A stretch of DNA of 37,999 nucleotides from DATDAW01 sp036524675 (lineage in GTDB: Bacteria; Verrucomicrobiota; Verrucomicrobiia; Chthoniobacterales; DASVRZ01). Positions 7,582 to 15,972 of the stretch are shown here, piece after piece (position 1 is the first letter of the stretch; every line of letters starts with the position of its first letter). The DNA lies in contig DATDBU010000089.1 of NCBI GenBank assembly GCA_036524675.1, positions 1 through 37,999 on the forward strand. The letters are read 5' to 3'. The position numbers and the translations under genes are program-made. Under the pieces are notes generated by a model. The model saw nothing but the letters and a program-made list of their open reading frames with translations. It ran no database searches and had not been told where the DNA came from.

Positions 7582-9333
7582 ATGCCCCGTATCCTACGCG
7601 CTCTGGCCGTTTTATCCGGTATCGCGTTGTTATCCGGCTGTGCGACCGTCACACCGATGCCGCAAGTCGCGCAGGTGCCGGAGCTCCAGAAAGCTGAACA
7701 CAACATTCTCCGCGCCAAGGCTCCCGCGACAAACGGCGACAAAGCGGCTGGTCTTTATCTAAGCGCTGCCGACATCAGCGCAAAATTTATCGAGAGAGAC
7801 CCAGCCGCGATCGGCACGCCCGAAGAGTCTGCTCAGGAAAAAGCGGCACGCACAATCTATAACCAGGCGACCGCAGAGCTTACGGCGTTGCTCAGCCGCC
7901 CCCCGGGCGCCAGCACATCGAGCAAGGCGCCACCCTCGCTCAATGACATGTGGGCTGCGCCCCGCACTATTCCCGGTCCGGACAATCCATATCTGCTTTC
8001 CTTCGCAACCGACCCGAACTTTCTGCAGGGGACAACATGGAACCCCGATTATTTCAACTCCCTTACGCCGGCGTCAGAAGCGAGACGGAAAGTTTTCAAA
8101 ACGTGGGTTACTGAGGACGGTATCGGCGGCGCGCTGGTCGGCGCACACGGCGTGCAAGGGTCGAACGCGCCCCGTCCCTTGTTTCTGCCTCGCCCGGTCT
8201 TTGTCCCAGCGACCAGCGTCGTCAATTTCAAACCTGGCCCTAATGGCAGTCGCGACGCTCGGCTAACTCTGTATAGCCCGAGCCGAACCGCCACCGCGGA
8301 ATTCGACGGTAAAAAGTATCCGATATCGGGTGATTTCAGTGCACCCCTGGCAACCATTCCTCGCCGAAACGAACTTCTGGAAGGTCTCTATGGCATGCTT
8401 CGCGTGGACCGTTTCAAGCCACGTCTAGGAACCTATTTTTACGCGCCGTACACCGCGGACAAAATTCCCGTCATCATGGTCCACGGGTTGATGTCCACCT
8501 CGCAGATCTGGTTCGACGTTGCGAACGACCTCTCGGAGGATCCGGTAATTCGCAACCGCTACCAGTTCTGGGTTTTTTATTATCCCACGGGCAATCCCAT
8601 CGCGTATTCGGCGCTCCGCCTCCGGCAGGACATTGCAAAAATCAAGACAACGTACCAACCCAAACACGGCATGATCCTCATCGGCCACAGCATGGGCGGG
8701 TTGCTCTCCAAAATGCAGGTGCAGAACTCCGGACGCCACGTGTGGGATGTTACGTTCGGCAAAGCAGCCGACAAGCTCTGGCCGGAATTCCCCGATGATA
8801 GCATCATTAAACAGTCGTTGATCTTTCAGGCAAACCCCGACATCAAACGCGTCATTTTCATTTCCACCCCCCATCGGGGTAGTGGAATGGCTACCGGGAT
8901 CGGTGCGTGGACCACCAGATTGATCTCCCTCCCCAGCTGGTTCCTCACAGAAATTCCGGCGCACGTCCTTAAAACATTTCTCTCCGTGAGCGGGGCGAAG
9001 GAATTCAAGATTCCCACAAGCGTCGAAGGTCTTTCGCCCAAATCTCCGCTCCTGGCAGCACTCGACGATCTGAAAATCGAGGCCCCTTTCGACAGCATTA
9101 TCGGCGATCGAGGCCGAAGCGGCGATAAATGGCTCAGCTCGGACGGAGTCGTCCCCTACTCGAGTTCGCATCTCGAAGGCGCGCAATCCGAATTGATGGT
9201 TCCGACCGACCATGGCGCGTTTAAGAGTTCGAAAGCCGTTGGAGATATTCGCAGAATCTTGCTCGATCACCTGAAAGAAAAACAAACCGACCAAAAACAT
9301 GAACGTCGAAACAGAGCGCAAATTCCTCGTTGA
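7582..9333 (+). CDS. Lipoprotein alpha/beta hydrolase (PGAP1/lipase-like)
   Basis: The 583-residue product begins with a lipoprotein signal ending in LLSGC (Cys20), so it should be exported and lipid-anchored. I chose this ATG because it places the signal peptide at the N terminus; a TTG further upstream would bury it. A ~280-residue N-terminal region is unassigned. The C-terminal half is an alpha/beta hydrolase with VIMVHGLMSTSQIW (oxyanion loop), GHSMGG (nucleophile Ser370), SSDGVVPYSSSH (Asp521) and TDHGAFKS (His544), a complete triad. The pattern resembles PGAP1-like lipases or esterases; the substrate is unknown. Its last 35 bases overlap the CYTH gene, implying translational coupling. 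Confidence 0.85.
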   Translation: MPRILRALAVLSGIALLSGCATVTPMPQVAQVPELQKAEHNILRAKAPATNGDKAAGLYLSAADISAKFIERDPAAIGTPEESAQEKAARTIYNQATAELTALLSRPPGASTSSKAPPSLNDMWAAPRTIPGPDNPYLLSFATDPNFLQGTTWNPDYFNSLTPASEARRKVFKTWVTEDGIGGALVGAHGVQGSNAPRPLFLPRPVFVPATSVVNFKPGPNGSRDARLTLYSPSRTATAEFDGKKYPISGDFSAPLATIPRRNELLEGLYGMLRVDRFKPRLGTYFYAPYTADKIPVIMVHGLMSTSQIWFDVANDLSEDPVIRNRYQFWVFYYPTGNPIAYSALRLRQDIAKIKTTYQPKHGMILIGHSMGGLLSKMQVQNSGRHVWDVTFGKAADKLWPEFPDDSIIKQSLIFQANPDIKRVIFISTPHRGSGMATGIGAWTTRLISLPSWFLTEIPAHVLKTFLSVSGAKEFKIPTSVEGLSPKSPLLAALDDLKIEAPFDSIIGDRGRSGDKWLSSDGVVPYSSSHLEGAQSELMVPTDHGAFKSSKAVGDIRRILLDHLKEKQTDQKHERRNRAQIPR

Positions 9334-9811
9334 GAACGGTGCATGGCGAAACATCCCGGGTGTCACGCGCCAGCTTTTGCGGCAGGGTTATCTGCACTCG
9401 GCCTCGCATGCGGAAGCGTCGACCATCCGCGTCCGAATTGCGGAGCAAAAGGCCTGGCTGACTATCAAAGGGCCGACATCCGGCATCTCGCGGGCTGAAT
9501 ATGAATATCTTATTCCTGTCGAAGACGCGGAGCAGATACTGGGGACACTCTGTTCTGGTCGAAAAATCGAAAAATGGCGGCATCGCGTTCCTGTGGATGG
9601 CGTGACCTTCGAAGTAGACGAATTCTGTGGTGCCAACGGGGGCCTGATTATCGCCGAAATCGAGCTCCCCTCGCCGAATGCCGCGTTCCCGCGGCCGGAT
9701 TGGTTGGGAAGTGAAGTCACAGACGATTCGCGTTTTCACAACTCGCACCTGGTCCGACAACCCTTTCAATCGTGGTCACAAAGCGACATCACGGAGCTTG
9801 GATCCCGCTAG
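9299..9811 (+). CDS. CYTH-domain protein (triphosphate tunnel metalloenzyme)
   Basis: The 170-residue protein is a single CYTH domain. It starts with the signature ExExK (ETERK, residues 4-8), followed by alternating charged strands such as STIRVRIAEQKAWLTIKG, FEVDEFCGANGGLIIAEIELPS. These residues line the tunnel that binds triphosphates and divalent metal. Bacterial members are mostly tripolyphosphatases or proteins of unknown role, and a few are class IV adenylate cyclases. It overlaps the lipase gene by 35 bp and the peptidase gene by 40 bp, so all three are probably made together. It has no signal peptide and should be cytoplasmic, unlike both neighbours. Confidence 0.92.
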   Translation: MNVETERKFLVENGAWRNIPGVTRQLLRQGYLHSASHAEASTIRVRIAEQKAWLTIKGPTSGISRAEYEYLIPVEDAEQILGTLCSGRKIEKWRHRVPVDGVTFEVDEFCGANGGLIIAEIELPSPNAAFPRPDWLGSEVTDDSRFHNSHLVRQPFQSWSQSDITELGSR

Positions 9812-10449
9812 CGCTGATCATCAGCGCGGCTTTGCTCTCCGGTATATATGTGTGGTTGCGCATGACGGCACCCTGGCCGGGTGCCAAAGGAGCTCCGGAC
9901 CCGCGTCTGCAACCTATCAGTGCCGTGACTCTTGCCACACTCCCCCTGGCTACTCGGTTTGATTTCCCGGTGGGCAGCGAAAACGGTGCACTCGTTTACA
10001 ATGCCCAGCGTTTTACCGAAAACCTGCATTTGGGTGACGATCTCAATGGGATCGGCGGTGAGAACACTGACCTTGGCGACCCAGTCTTTTCAGTCGCAAA
10101 TGGCCGCGTCCTTTATACTGGCTGGCTGTCAGATGGCTGGGGCAACTGTGTCCTGATCATCCATGCCTATGACGAAAACCGCGAAAGGAAATACGTCCAG
10201 TCATTCTACGGTCACCTCGACCAGATCAGCGCGACTCCAAATACTGAAGTCAAGCGGGGGAAGCAGATTGGGACAGTCGGGACTGCGGCAGGAAGATACC
10301 TGGCCCACCTGCACTTCGAGATGAGGGAATTCGTCACGCCTTACCTGGGAACCGGCTATCGGGAAAATCCTGCAGGATGGATCGACCCGTCAGGGTTTCT
10401 CCAGAAGCATCGTGGAGCGCCGCAGGCAGACCTTCGACGCGAGCCCTGA
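9772..10449 (+). CDS. M23-family metallopeptidase, membrane-anchored
   Basis: A 225-residue protein with one N-terminal membrane segment (WIPLALIISAALLSGIYVWL) and a periplasmic M23 (LytM/LasA-type) domain. The zinc-site pattern is visible as HLGDDLNG (His then Asp), YGHLDQ and HLHFEM. Domains of this type cut peptidoglycan cross-bridges or regulate amidases. The start is GTG, chosen because it leaves the whole membrane anchor in frame. The gene starts inside the CYTH gene and is followed within 1 bp by a hairpin. Confidence 0.87.
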   Translation: MVTKRHHGAWIPLALIISAALLSGIYVWLRMTAPWPGAKGAPDPRLQPISAVTLATLPLATRFDFPVGSENGALVYNAQRFTENLHLGDDLNGIGGENTDLGDPVFSVANGRVLYTGWLSDGWGNCVLIIHAYDENRERKYVQSFYGHLDQISATPNTEVKRGKQIGTVGTAAGRYLAHLHFEMREFVTPYLGTGYRENPAGWIDPSGFLQKHRGAPQADLRREP

Positions 10450-10487
10450 GTCCGAGAACGGCCTTTTAGCATGCGCTGTTCTCGGAC
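10450..10487. terminator. Bidirectional hairpin between convergent genes
   Basis: GTCCGAGAAC and GTTCTCGGAC form a perfect 10-bp stem around an 18-base loop, placed exactly between the stop of the M23 gene and the end of the minus-strand aldo/keto reductase gene. No long T-run follows, so termination strength is uncertain, but position and symmetry suit a shared terminator. Confidence 0.55.
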
Positions 10488-10500
10488 GGCATAAGAACCT

Positions 10501-11487
10501 CTAGCTCGCCAGAATCTTCTCGATCGACGCGAGCTCTTCCGGTGAAAACGTCAAATTGCCGAGCGCGGCGACGTTTTCTTCGAGTTGTTTGACCGAGCTG
10601 GCACCAATGAGAGCACTGGTAACGGCCGGGAGACGGAGAACCCAGGCGATAGCCATATGACTTAGCGTCTGGCCGCGTTTTTCCGCCAATGCGTTCAGCG
10701 CGTGAATCTTGGGAAGGTTTTGTTCGACAGCGTTGGCCTTGAGGAAATGTTCGCGCGCAGCACGGGAATCGGCCGGAATTTGATTGAGATACCGACTGGT
10801 CAGCAATCCCTGCGCGAGCGGCGAGTAAACGATGCTGCCAATACCTTCCTCCTCGAGAACGGTCGTGAGCCCATCTTCGATCCAGCGATTGAACATGCTG
10901 TAAGACGGTTGGTGGATTAAACAGGGTGACCCAAGTTGGCGAAGGATTTTGGCCGCCTTGCGTGCTTCGTCAGCCGGGTAATTCGAGATGCCAGCGTAGA
11001 GAGCTTTGCCGGAACGGACGGCGTGATCCAGGGCGCCCATGGATTCTTCAAGCGGCGTGTCGGGGTCAGGCCTATGATGATAAAAGATATCCACGTACTC
11101 CAGGCCGAGGCGTTTGAGACTCTGGTCCAGGCTGGCCAGGATGTATTTGCGGGATCCCCACTCACCGTAAGGCCCTGGCCACATTAGATAACCTGCCTTG
11201 GATGAAATAATGAGCTCGTCGCGATAGGCAGCCAGGTCTTCACGGAGAATACGGCCGAAGTTGGCTTCAGCAGATCCGGGAGGCGGTCCATAATTATTGG
11301 CGAGGTCGAAATGAGTAATCCCGAGATCGAAAGCACGAAAGATGATATCTCGCTGGGGAGCAAGCTTATCAACATCGCCGAAGTTATGCCAGAGGCCGAG
11401 GGAAATCCGGGGCAAAAGAACGCCGCTCTTACCGGAGCGGGCGTATTGCATGGTGTCGTAGCGAGTAGAGGACGCGGTGTAGGGCAT
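10501..11487 (-). CDS. Aldo/keto reductase, YghZ / L-glyceraldehyde 3-phosphate reductase type
   Basis: The 328-residue protein follows E. coli YghZ almost line by line: LPRISLGLWHNFGDVD, THFDLANNYGPPPGSAE, SSKAGYLMWPGPYGEWGSRKY, and IHQPSYSMFNRW. The AKR catalytic tetrad is present as Asp61, Tyr66, Lys97 and His137 or His138. YghZ reduces L-glyceraldehyde 3-phosphate and methylglyoxal with NADPH, a detoxification role, and the same reaction is likely here. The gene is the last of a minus-strand series after mscL, separated from it by 130 bp. Confidence 0.9.
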   Translation of the reverse strand: MPYTASSTRYDTMQYARSGKSGVLLPRISLGLWHNFGDVDKLAPQRDIIFRAFDLGITHFDLANNYGPPPGSAEANFGRILREDLAAYRDELIISSKAGYLMWPGPYGEWGSRKYILASLDQSLKRLGLEYVDIFYHHRPDPDTPLEESMGALDHAVRSGKALYAGISNYPADEARKAAKILRQLGSPCLIHQPSYSMFNRWIEDGLTTVLEEEGIGSIVYSPLAQGLLTSRYLNQIPADSRAAREHFLKANAVEQNLPKIHALNALAEKRGQTLSHMAIAWVLRLPAVTSALIGASSVKQLEENVAALGNLTFSPEELASIEKILAS

Positions 11488-11617
11488 TGGAGATTTGAGG
11501 TTTCAAGTGGCCAGACAAACCGGGGTGGCTCCGGCGTGGCAACAGCGCACCCAGGAACAGCATGAGAAAAGCCCGGCGATCAATGCTACCGAACCTTCCA
11601 AGCTCGTCGATGCAAGA

Positions 11618-12067
11618 TTAAGGCTTTTTCAACAAGTCCCGGATTTCACCAAGGAGCGCTTCCGTCTTCGTGGGTTCGGCCGGGGCTTCTTCCTTCTTCT
11701 TTCGAAGAGTATTGACGATTTTGACGAGGATAAACACGCCAAGCATCAAGAAAAAGAAGGTGACAAAGGTGTTGAGCAAATTGCCATAGGCAATAACCGC
11801 CCCATCAGCCTTCGCTTCAGCGAGCGTTGGCAGCTTTCCGCCTGACGCCACCGCATTTTTCACAGTCTCGACTCCGTTCAGGGAAAGGGGCACATAGAGA
11901 TTGGAAAAATCCACCTTGCCGATGCCCAATGACACAAAGGGCATAATGACGTCATCCACCATGGACTTGACGATTGGGCCAAACGCACCGCCGACGATTA
12001 CACCGACAGCGAGGTCGAAAGCATTTCCCCGACTGATAAATTCCTTAAATTCTTTGATCACGCTCAT
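11618..12067 (-). CDS. mscL: Large-conductance mechanosensitive channel MscL
   Basis: MscL forms a homopentameric pore that opens on hypo-osmotic shock. The 149-residue product has the usual N-terminal helix (MSVIKEFKEFISRGN), TM1 (AFDLAVGVIVGGAFGPIVKSMVDDVIMP), a periplasmic loop shown by VDFSNLYVPL, TM2 (NTFVTFFFLMLGVFILVKI) and the basic-acidic C-terminal helix. No key element is missing. A 64-bp tandem copy of its start region lies just upstream and gives an overlapping out-of-frame ORF. It lies 98 bp after the PBP2 gene on the same strand. Confidence 0.97.
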   Translation of the reverse strand: MSVIKEFKEFISRGNAFDLAVGVIVGGAFGPIVKSMVDDVIMPFVSLGIGKVDFSNLYVPLSLNGVETVKNAVASGGKLPTLAEAKADGAVIAYGNLLNTFVTFFFLMLGVFILVKIVNTLRKKKEEAPAEPTKTEALLGEIRDLLKKP

Positions 12068-12166
12068 GGCGGGCGTGTTTACCGGAGAAAATGCATTTTG
12101 CCAATTCCTTAAATTCTTTGATCACGCTCATGGCGAGCGCGTTCACCGGAGAAAATGCGTTTTGCC
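12039..12166. repeat. 64-bp tandem duplication of the mscL start region
   Basis: Copies 12039-12102 and 12103-12166 differ at only four positions. Each spans the first ten mscL codons and about 35 bp upstream. Copy 1 holds the real start; copy 2 sits between it and the PBP2 stop codon. Because 64 is not a multiple of three, the second start codon is out of frame with mscL. The few differences suggest a fairly recent event. Confidence 0.9.
12045..12131 (-). CDS. Possible upstream ORF overlapping the mscL start (28 aa)
   Basis: The duplicated start codon at 12131 opens a frame that copies the first nine residues of MscL (MSVIKEFKE) and then leaves the frame. It continues into 19 unrelated residues and stops with TAA at 12045, 20 bases inside mscL. 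Ribosomes that start here would pass through the true mscL start. It is probably a by-product of the duplication, but it could lower or couple mscL translation. Confidence 0.35.
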   Translation of the reverse strand: MSVIKEFKELAKCIFSGKHARHERDQRI

Positions 12167-14112
12167 TAGTCCGATTCATCCTTCGAAGTTTGTGGAACGT
12201 CCTCGTCTTCGGAATTTGCTTTCGCTTTGCTCTTGTTGTTTTTGACCTGGCGCTTTTCTTCCTTGTAGATCTCGCGGAGAACTTTGCCTATCAACGGAGC
12301 TGCGTGGGAACCGCCATGAATGCTGTCGTCATTGGGACGGCCCTCATAAACGGCAGCGAAAGCATATTTCGGAGCGTCGGCAGGAGCGAATCCAGCGAAC
12401 CAGGCCGCGGTACGCTGTTTCTTGGTCGGGCCCCACTGAGCCGTGCCGGTTTTGCCCGCGACCTGCACACCGCTGACCCGCGCCAAAGGAGCGGTTCCTG
12501 CACCGCTCGACACAACACTCACCATCGCCTTCCGCATGTTATTCATGACGTCAGGCCTAACCTCAAAAATGCTCTTCGCCCTGACGCCGTATGCCGTAAC
12601 AACTTTGTTGTCGAGGGTCTGGACTTGCTGAACAAGACGCGGCTGAAAAACAGTGCCGCCGTTCGCCACACCAACCATGGCCTGCGCCATCTGGAGCGGA
12701 CTGATCAAAATGTCTCCCTGGCCGATGGAAAGATTGGCAATATCGCCTTTTAACAACTTACGCTTGTGGACCTTAAGCATGTAATCGTCCGTCGGTATCC
12801 GGCCACTCGCCTCGCTGGAAAGTGGGACTCCAGTGCGTTTGCCAAGGCCCAGTTTAAAAGAATAGTCCAGCAACGTCGGCGAACCCATTTTCATGCCGAC
12901 TTGATAAAACCAGGTGTTGCAACTCTGGGTGAGCGCTTCGACGAAATTGAGCGAACCGGCGCCGGATTTCTTCCAGTTACGCATAACGGTGTTACCTACG
13001 GTCAACGCAGGAGGACAGTTGAATTCATCGCCTGGGTCGATGACGCCGCTCTCAAGAGCTGCCAGCCCGACGAAGACTTTGAAGGTGGAACCTGGCGGAT
13101 AGGCCGAGCGATAAGCACGTGGCAGGAGTGGGATTGCAGGATCGTCGTTGTATTTTTGGAAATCCTCAACCGAGATGGATGGAATGAATTTGTTGGGGTC
13201 GATGACCGGCCATGAAGCAAGAGCGAGAATATCGCCCGTTTGGACATCGATCATTACAATAGCGCCGCGTGGACAATGTTTCGCGAGAACCGTCTCACAA
13301 AGACGCTGGAGATTTTCGTCGATACTCGTGATGACGTTGTAGCCGGGTTCAGGTGGAACAATGATTTTTTCGGAAGTTTTCCGGCCGTCTTTATCGAAAG
13401 TAAGGCGCATCTGACCGGGGCGACCAGTCAATTGGTCATTGAAGGCTTGTTCGATGCCTTCACGCCCTTCGGTTTCGGGCCAGAGACGTTCATTGTTCTG
13501 CAGGACGCCCGTTTGCATTCGGCCCTGGCGTCCAGTGTAACCGATGACGTGCCCGGCGAGCTGCCCTTGCGGGTAGGTTCGCAAGTAAACGGGTGTCAAC
13601 GTGAGGCCTTGCGGGAGGTTCTGCTGAAGTTTCGCCAGGTCTCCAGGTGACAGGTCACGAGCGAGTTCAAAAGGAATAACGCCCCGGTTGCGGTAATGCC
13701 TAATGGCTGCAGTGCTATCGATCGGAATCGCATAGCCAAGAACCGCCTTTGCTGCATCGGCCGTCTTTTGAGAAAATTCGACGATTTCGCTGTCGGTGAA
13801 CCCGAGCGGCGTGGGAAAAACCAGCGAAAGATTGTAGCTCACACGGGTTTGTGCGAGCGGATTGCCATTGCGATCGGTGATCTGACCTCGTGGCCCCGGG
13901 ATATCGAGAGTAACGGTTCCGGCTTGGGTGCGCGTTTCCCAAGTAGGCGCGATCGATGACGGATCGATCGGCGGGGGAGTGCTGGCGGGATTGAGTGCAG
14001 GAGCCGGAGCGGGCTCGGCGGCAGTTGGGGTCGTATTTGGATCCGCACCTTGCGACAACGCCGGGATTAACAGCGCAGCTATGCAGCCAAGAGTGGAAAG
14101 AAGGGGTCTCAT
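12166..14112 (-). CDS. mrdA: Peptidoglycan D,D-transpeptidase, PBP2 (MrdA) type
   Basis: This class B penicillin-binding protein cross-links peptidoglycan, usually with the elongasome. From the ATG at 14112 it has 648 residues; a GTG eight codons upstream is also in frame. The N terminus (MRPLLSTLGCIAALLIPALS) looks like a signal peptide or short anchor, followed by a Pro/Ala-rich linker. The dimerisation domain begins at GPRGQITDRNGNPLA, and the transpeptidase has STFK (Ser342, Lys345), SCN (397-399) and KTGTAQW (554-560). The C-terminal tail is Lys/Glu-rich and charged. The usual neighbours mreC, mreD and rodA are not here. It lies between ilvC (upstream) and mscL (downstream) on the same strand. 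Confidence 0.9.
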   Translation of the reverse strand: MRPLLSTLGCIAALLIPALSQGADPNTTPTAAEPAPAPALNPASTPPPIDPSSIAPTWETRTQAGTVTLDIPGPRGQITDRNGNPLAQTRVSYNLSLVFPTPLGFTDSEIVEFSQKTADAAKAVLGYAIPIDSTAAIRHYRNRGVIPFELARDLSPGDLAKLQQNLPQGLTLTPVYLRTYPQGQLAGHVIGYTGRQGRMQTGVLQNNERLWPETEGREGIEQAFNDQLTGRPGQMRLTFDKDGRKTSEKIIVPPEPGYNVITSIDENLQRLCETVLAKHCPRGAIVMIDVQTGDILALASWPVIDPNKFIPSISVEDFQKYNDDPAIPLLPRAYRSAYPPGSTFKVFVGLAALESGVIDPGDEFNCPPALTVGNTVMRNWKKSGAGSLNFVEALTQSCNTWFYQVGMKMGSPTLLDYSFKLGLGKRTGVPLSSEASGRIPTDDYMLKVHKRKLLKGDIANLSIGQGDILISPLQMAQAMVGVANGGTVFQPRLVQQVQTLDNKVVTAYGVRAKSIFEVRPDVMNNMRKAMVSVVSSGAGTAPLARVSGVQVAGKTGTAQWGPTKKQRTAAWFAGFAPADAPKYAFAAVYEGRPNDDSIHGGSHAAPLIGKVLREIYKEEKRQVKNNKSKAKANSEDEDVPQTSKDESD

Positions 14113-14221
14113 CAAGTCGGGATGCAACTTCAGCACGGGCTACGGCATTCGGCCAGCACTATCGTTATCCCGCGCTCTTACGTCATTCGCGATCGCATTC
14201 CGCACTCATTCTCTTTTTCTG

Positions 14222-14239
14222 CCGTCTGGGAAAAGACGG
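14222..14239. other. Hairpin downstream of ilvC
   Basis: A perfect six-pair stem (CCGTCT / AGACGG) with a six-base loop lies 18 bases past the ilvC stop. The minus strand after the stem is A-rich and not T-rich, so it is not a standard intrinsic terminator. It may protect a 3' end. Confidence 0.3.
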
Positions 14240-14256
14240 AAGCAGACAAAACGGCC

Positions 14257-15282
14257 TTAGTAGGCTGCCTGAACGCCTTTGATATTCTTCTTTGCCATCC
14301 ATGGCATGAGACCGCGGAGACGCTGGCCCGTCTTCTCGATGCTGTGCTTTTCGCCGGCTTTCAGTAGGGCGTTGTAATTCTTCAGGCCACCCTTGTACTC
14401 GGCAATCCATTCCTTGGTGAACTTGCCGGTTTGGATTTCCTTTAGGATTTTTTTCATCTCCGCCTTGGTTCTGGCGTTAATGACGCGGGGTCCGCGAGTG
14501 ATATCGCCGTATTTGGCAGTTTCAGAAATGCTGAAACGCATGCCGGAAATACCACTGTCATACATCAGATCGCAAATCAGCTTCAGCTCGTGGAGGCACT
14601 CAAAATATGCCATCTCGGGCTGGTAGCCGGCTTCGACCAGTGTTTCGTAACCGGCCTGAACGAGAGCGGCGGCACCGCCGCACAGCACGGCTTGTTCCCC
14701 AAAAAGATCTGTCTCGGTTTCTTCTTTAAAGGTTGTCTGAATGACGCCCGCCCTCGTGGAGCCGATGCCAGCGGCCCATGCGAGCGCTGTCTTTTTGGCC
14801 TTCTTTGACTTGTCTTGCGCGACGGCAATCAGCGCGGGCATGCCTTTTCCTTCCACATAGAGGCGGCGAACCATGTGGCCGGGGCCCTTCGGAGCGACCA
14901 TGATAACATCGATGTCGGGGTGCAGCTCGATAAGGCCGAAATGAACCGCAAGGCCATGGCTGAAAAGGAGGGTTTTGCCTTTGGCGAGGTGCGGCAGGAT
15001 GTCGTTGTTATATACGTCCGCCTGCTTCATGTCCGGAACCGCGATCATGATGACATCCGCTTTCTGGACAGCTTCCGCAGTGGAAACAACTTCGAGCCCT
15101 TTTTCTTCCGCCACAGCCGCAGACTTGGAACCTGGATAGAGACCGACGATCACTTTGACGCCACTTTCGTGGAGGTTAAGAGCGTGGGCATGACCTTGTG
15201 AACCGAAGCCGATTACAGCAGCGGTTTTGGATTGGAGGAAGCTGAGGTCGGCGTCTTTATCGGTGTAAACTTTGGCGGGCAT
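14257..15282 (-). CDS. ilvC: Ketol-acid reductoisomerase (class I)
   Basis: The enzyme converts 2-acetolactate or 2-aceto-2-hydroxybutyrate to the dihydroxy acid using NADPH and Mg2+, the second step of valine, leucine and isoleucine synthesis. The 341-residue length is that of the short class I form. The Rossmann motif GFGSQGHAHALNL begins at residue 25. The APKGPGHMVR loop and the metal-binding DLFGEQAVLCGG (Asp192, Glu196) and later acidic residues (CLHELKL) are present. It follows ilvH with a 55-bp gap on the same strand, forming a two-gene ilv unit. The C terminus contains GLMPWM. Confidence 0.98.
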   Translation of the reverse strand: MPAKVYTDKDADLSFLQSKTAAVIGFGSQGHAHALNLHESGVKVIVGLYPGSKSAAVAEEKGLEVVSTAEAVQKADVIMIAVPDMKQADVYNNDILPHLAKGKTLLFSHGLAVHFGLIELHPDIDVIMVAPKGPGHMVRRLYVEGKGMPALIAVAQDKSKKAKKTALAWAAGIGSTRAGVIQTTFKEETETDLFGEQAVLCGGAAALVQAGYETLVEAGYQPEMAYFECLHELKLICDLMYDSGISGMRFSISETAKYGDITRGPRVINARTKAEMKKILKEIQTGKFTKEWIAEYKGGLKNYNALLKAGEKHSIEKTGQRLRGLMPWMAKKNIKGVQAAY

Positions 15283-15337
15283 GGGTGTTGAAGGCAGAAG
15301 GTGGAGTTAACGAGGTAGAGCTGAGGATGATTTGAAT

Positions 15338-15811
15338 TTATTCGACACGGGCGAGAGCGACTTTGCCAGTGCGGGTGACATCGCTTACCCCGAAACCTTC
15401 CATCAGTTTCATGAACTTGTTGATTTTGCTTTCGTTGCCGGTGACCTCAATGGCGACGTTGCGGAGCTGGACGTCGATGATCTTGGCTCGAAAAATGTCG
15501 CAGATTTGCATGACCTCAGATCGAGTCGTTGGGTCCACCGCGACGCGCAGCATGACGAGTTCGCGGTCCACATATTCGTCATCATGGAAATCCTGAATTT
15601 CGATAACGTCGACGAGTTTGTTAAGCTGCTTGGTAACCTGGTCGAGAGTGCTATCGTCGCCACGGACAACGATGGTCATGCGCGAAGTGTCGTTGGTCGA
15701 AGGGCCAACGTTAAGCGAATCGATGTTGAATCCGCGACCGCTGAACATGCCCGCGACCCTTGCAAGAACGCCGAATTTGTTTTCGACGAGGACCGAGATG
15801 GTATGGCGCAT
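15338..15811 (-). CDS. ilvH: Acetolactate synthase small (regulatory) subunit
   Basis: IlvH/IlvN binds the catalytic subunit and gives valine feedback inhibition. The 157-residue product starts with an ACT domain (MRHTISVLVENKFGVLARVAGMFSGRGFNIDSLNV), then the second half (ELVMLRVAVDP to the end). This ATG is used because the family always begins at the MRHTISVL strand; the longer upstream frame has no matching sequence. The catalytic partner ilvB is not in this window, so the pair is split or lies elsewhere. ilvC follows directly. Confidence 0.95.
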   Translation of the reverse strand: MRHTISVLVENKFGVLARVAGMFSGRGFNIDSLNVGPSTNDTSRMTIVVRGDDSTLDQVTKQLNKLVDVIEIQDFHDDEYVDRELVMLRVAVDPTTRSEVMQICDIFRAKIIDVQLRNVAIEVTGNESKINKFMKLMEGFGVSDVTRTGKVALARVE

Positions 15812-15972
15812 AAAGATTAGGTAAAGGGGAGCGAAGACTTTGAGGGGATCGTATCGCCTCGTCAAACGGAATTTCATAGGAAAGCAAATGCCGCTTGGTG
15901 ACGTTGCAGGATGCAATGTTGTTACAAATCTGATGCTTTGCCCCGAGGCAGGTTGATGATTGACTTACACGC

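Noticed and set aside
8425..9366. 313-codon minus-strand frame opposite the lipoprotein hydrolase
   Set aside because: Shadow of the hydrolase domain; the hydrolase triad and signal peptide are on the plus strand.
11488..11617. Frame in phase with the mscL stop containing IDRRAFLMLFLGALLP, a Tat-signal-like run
   Set aside because: It is only about 60 codons, has no start codon before the Arg pair and no downstream domain; it looks like chance.
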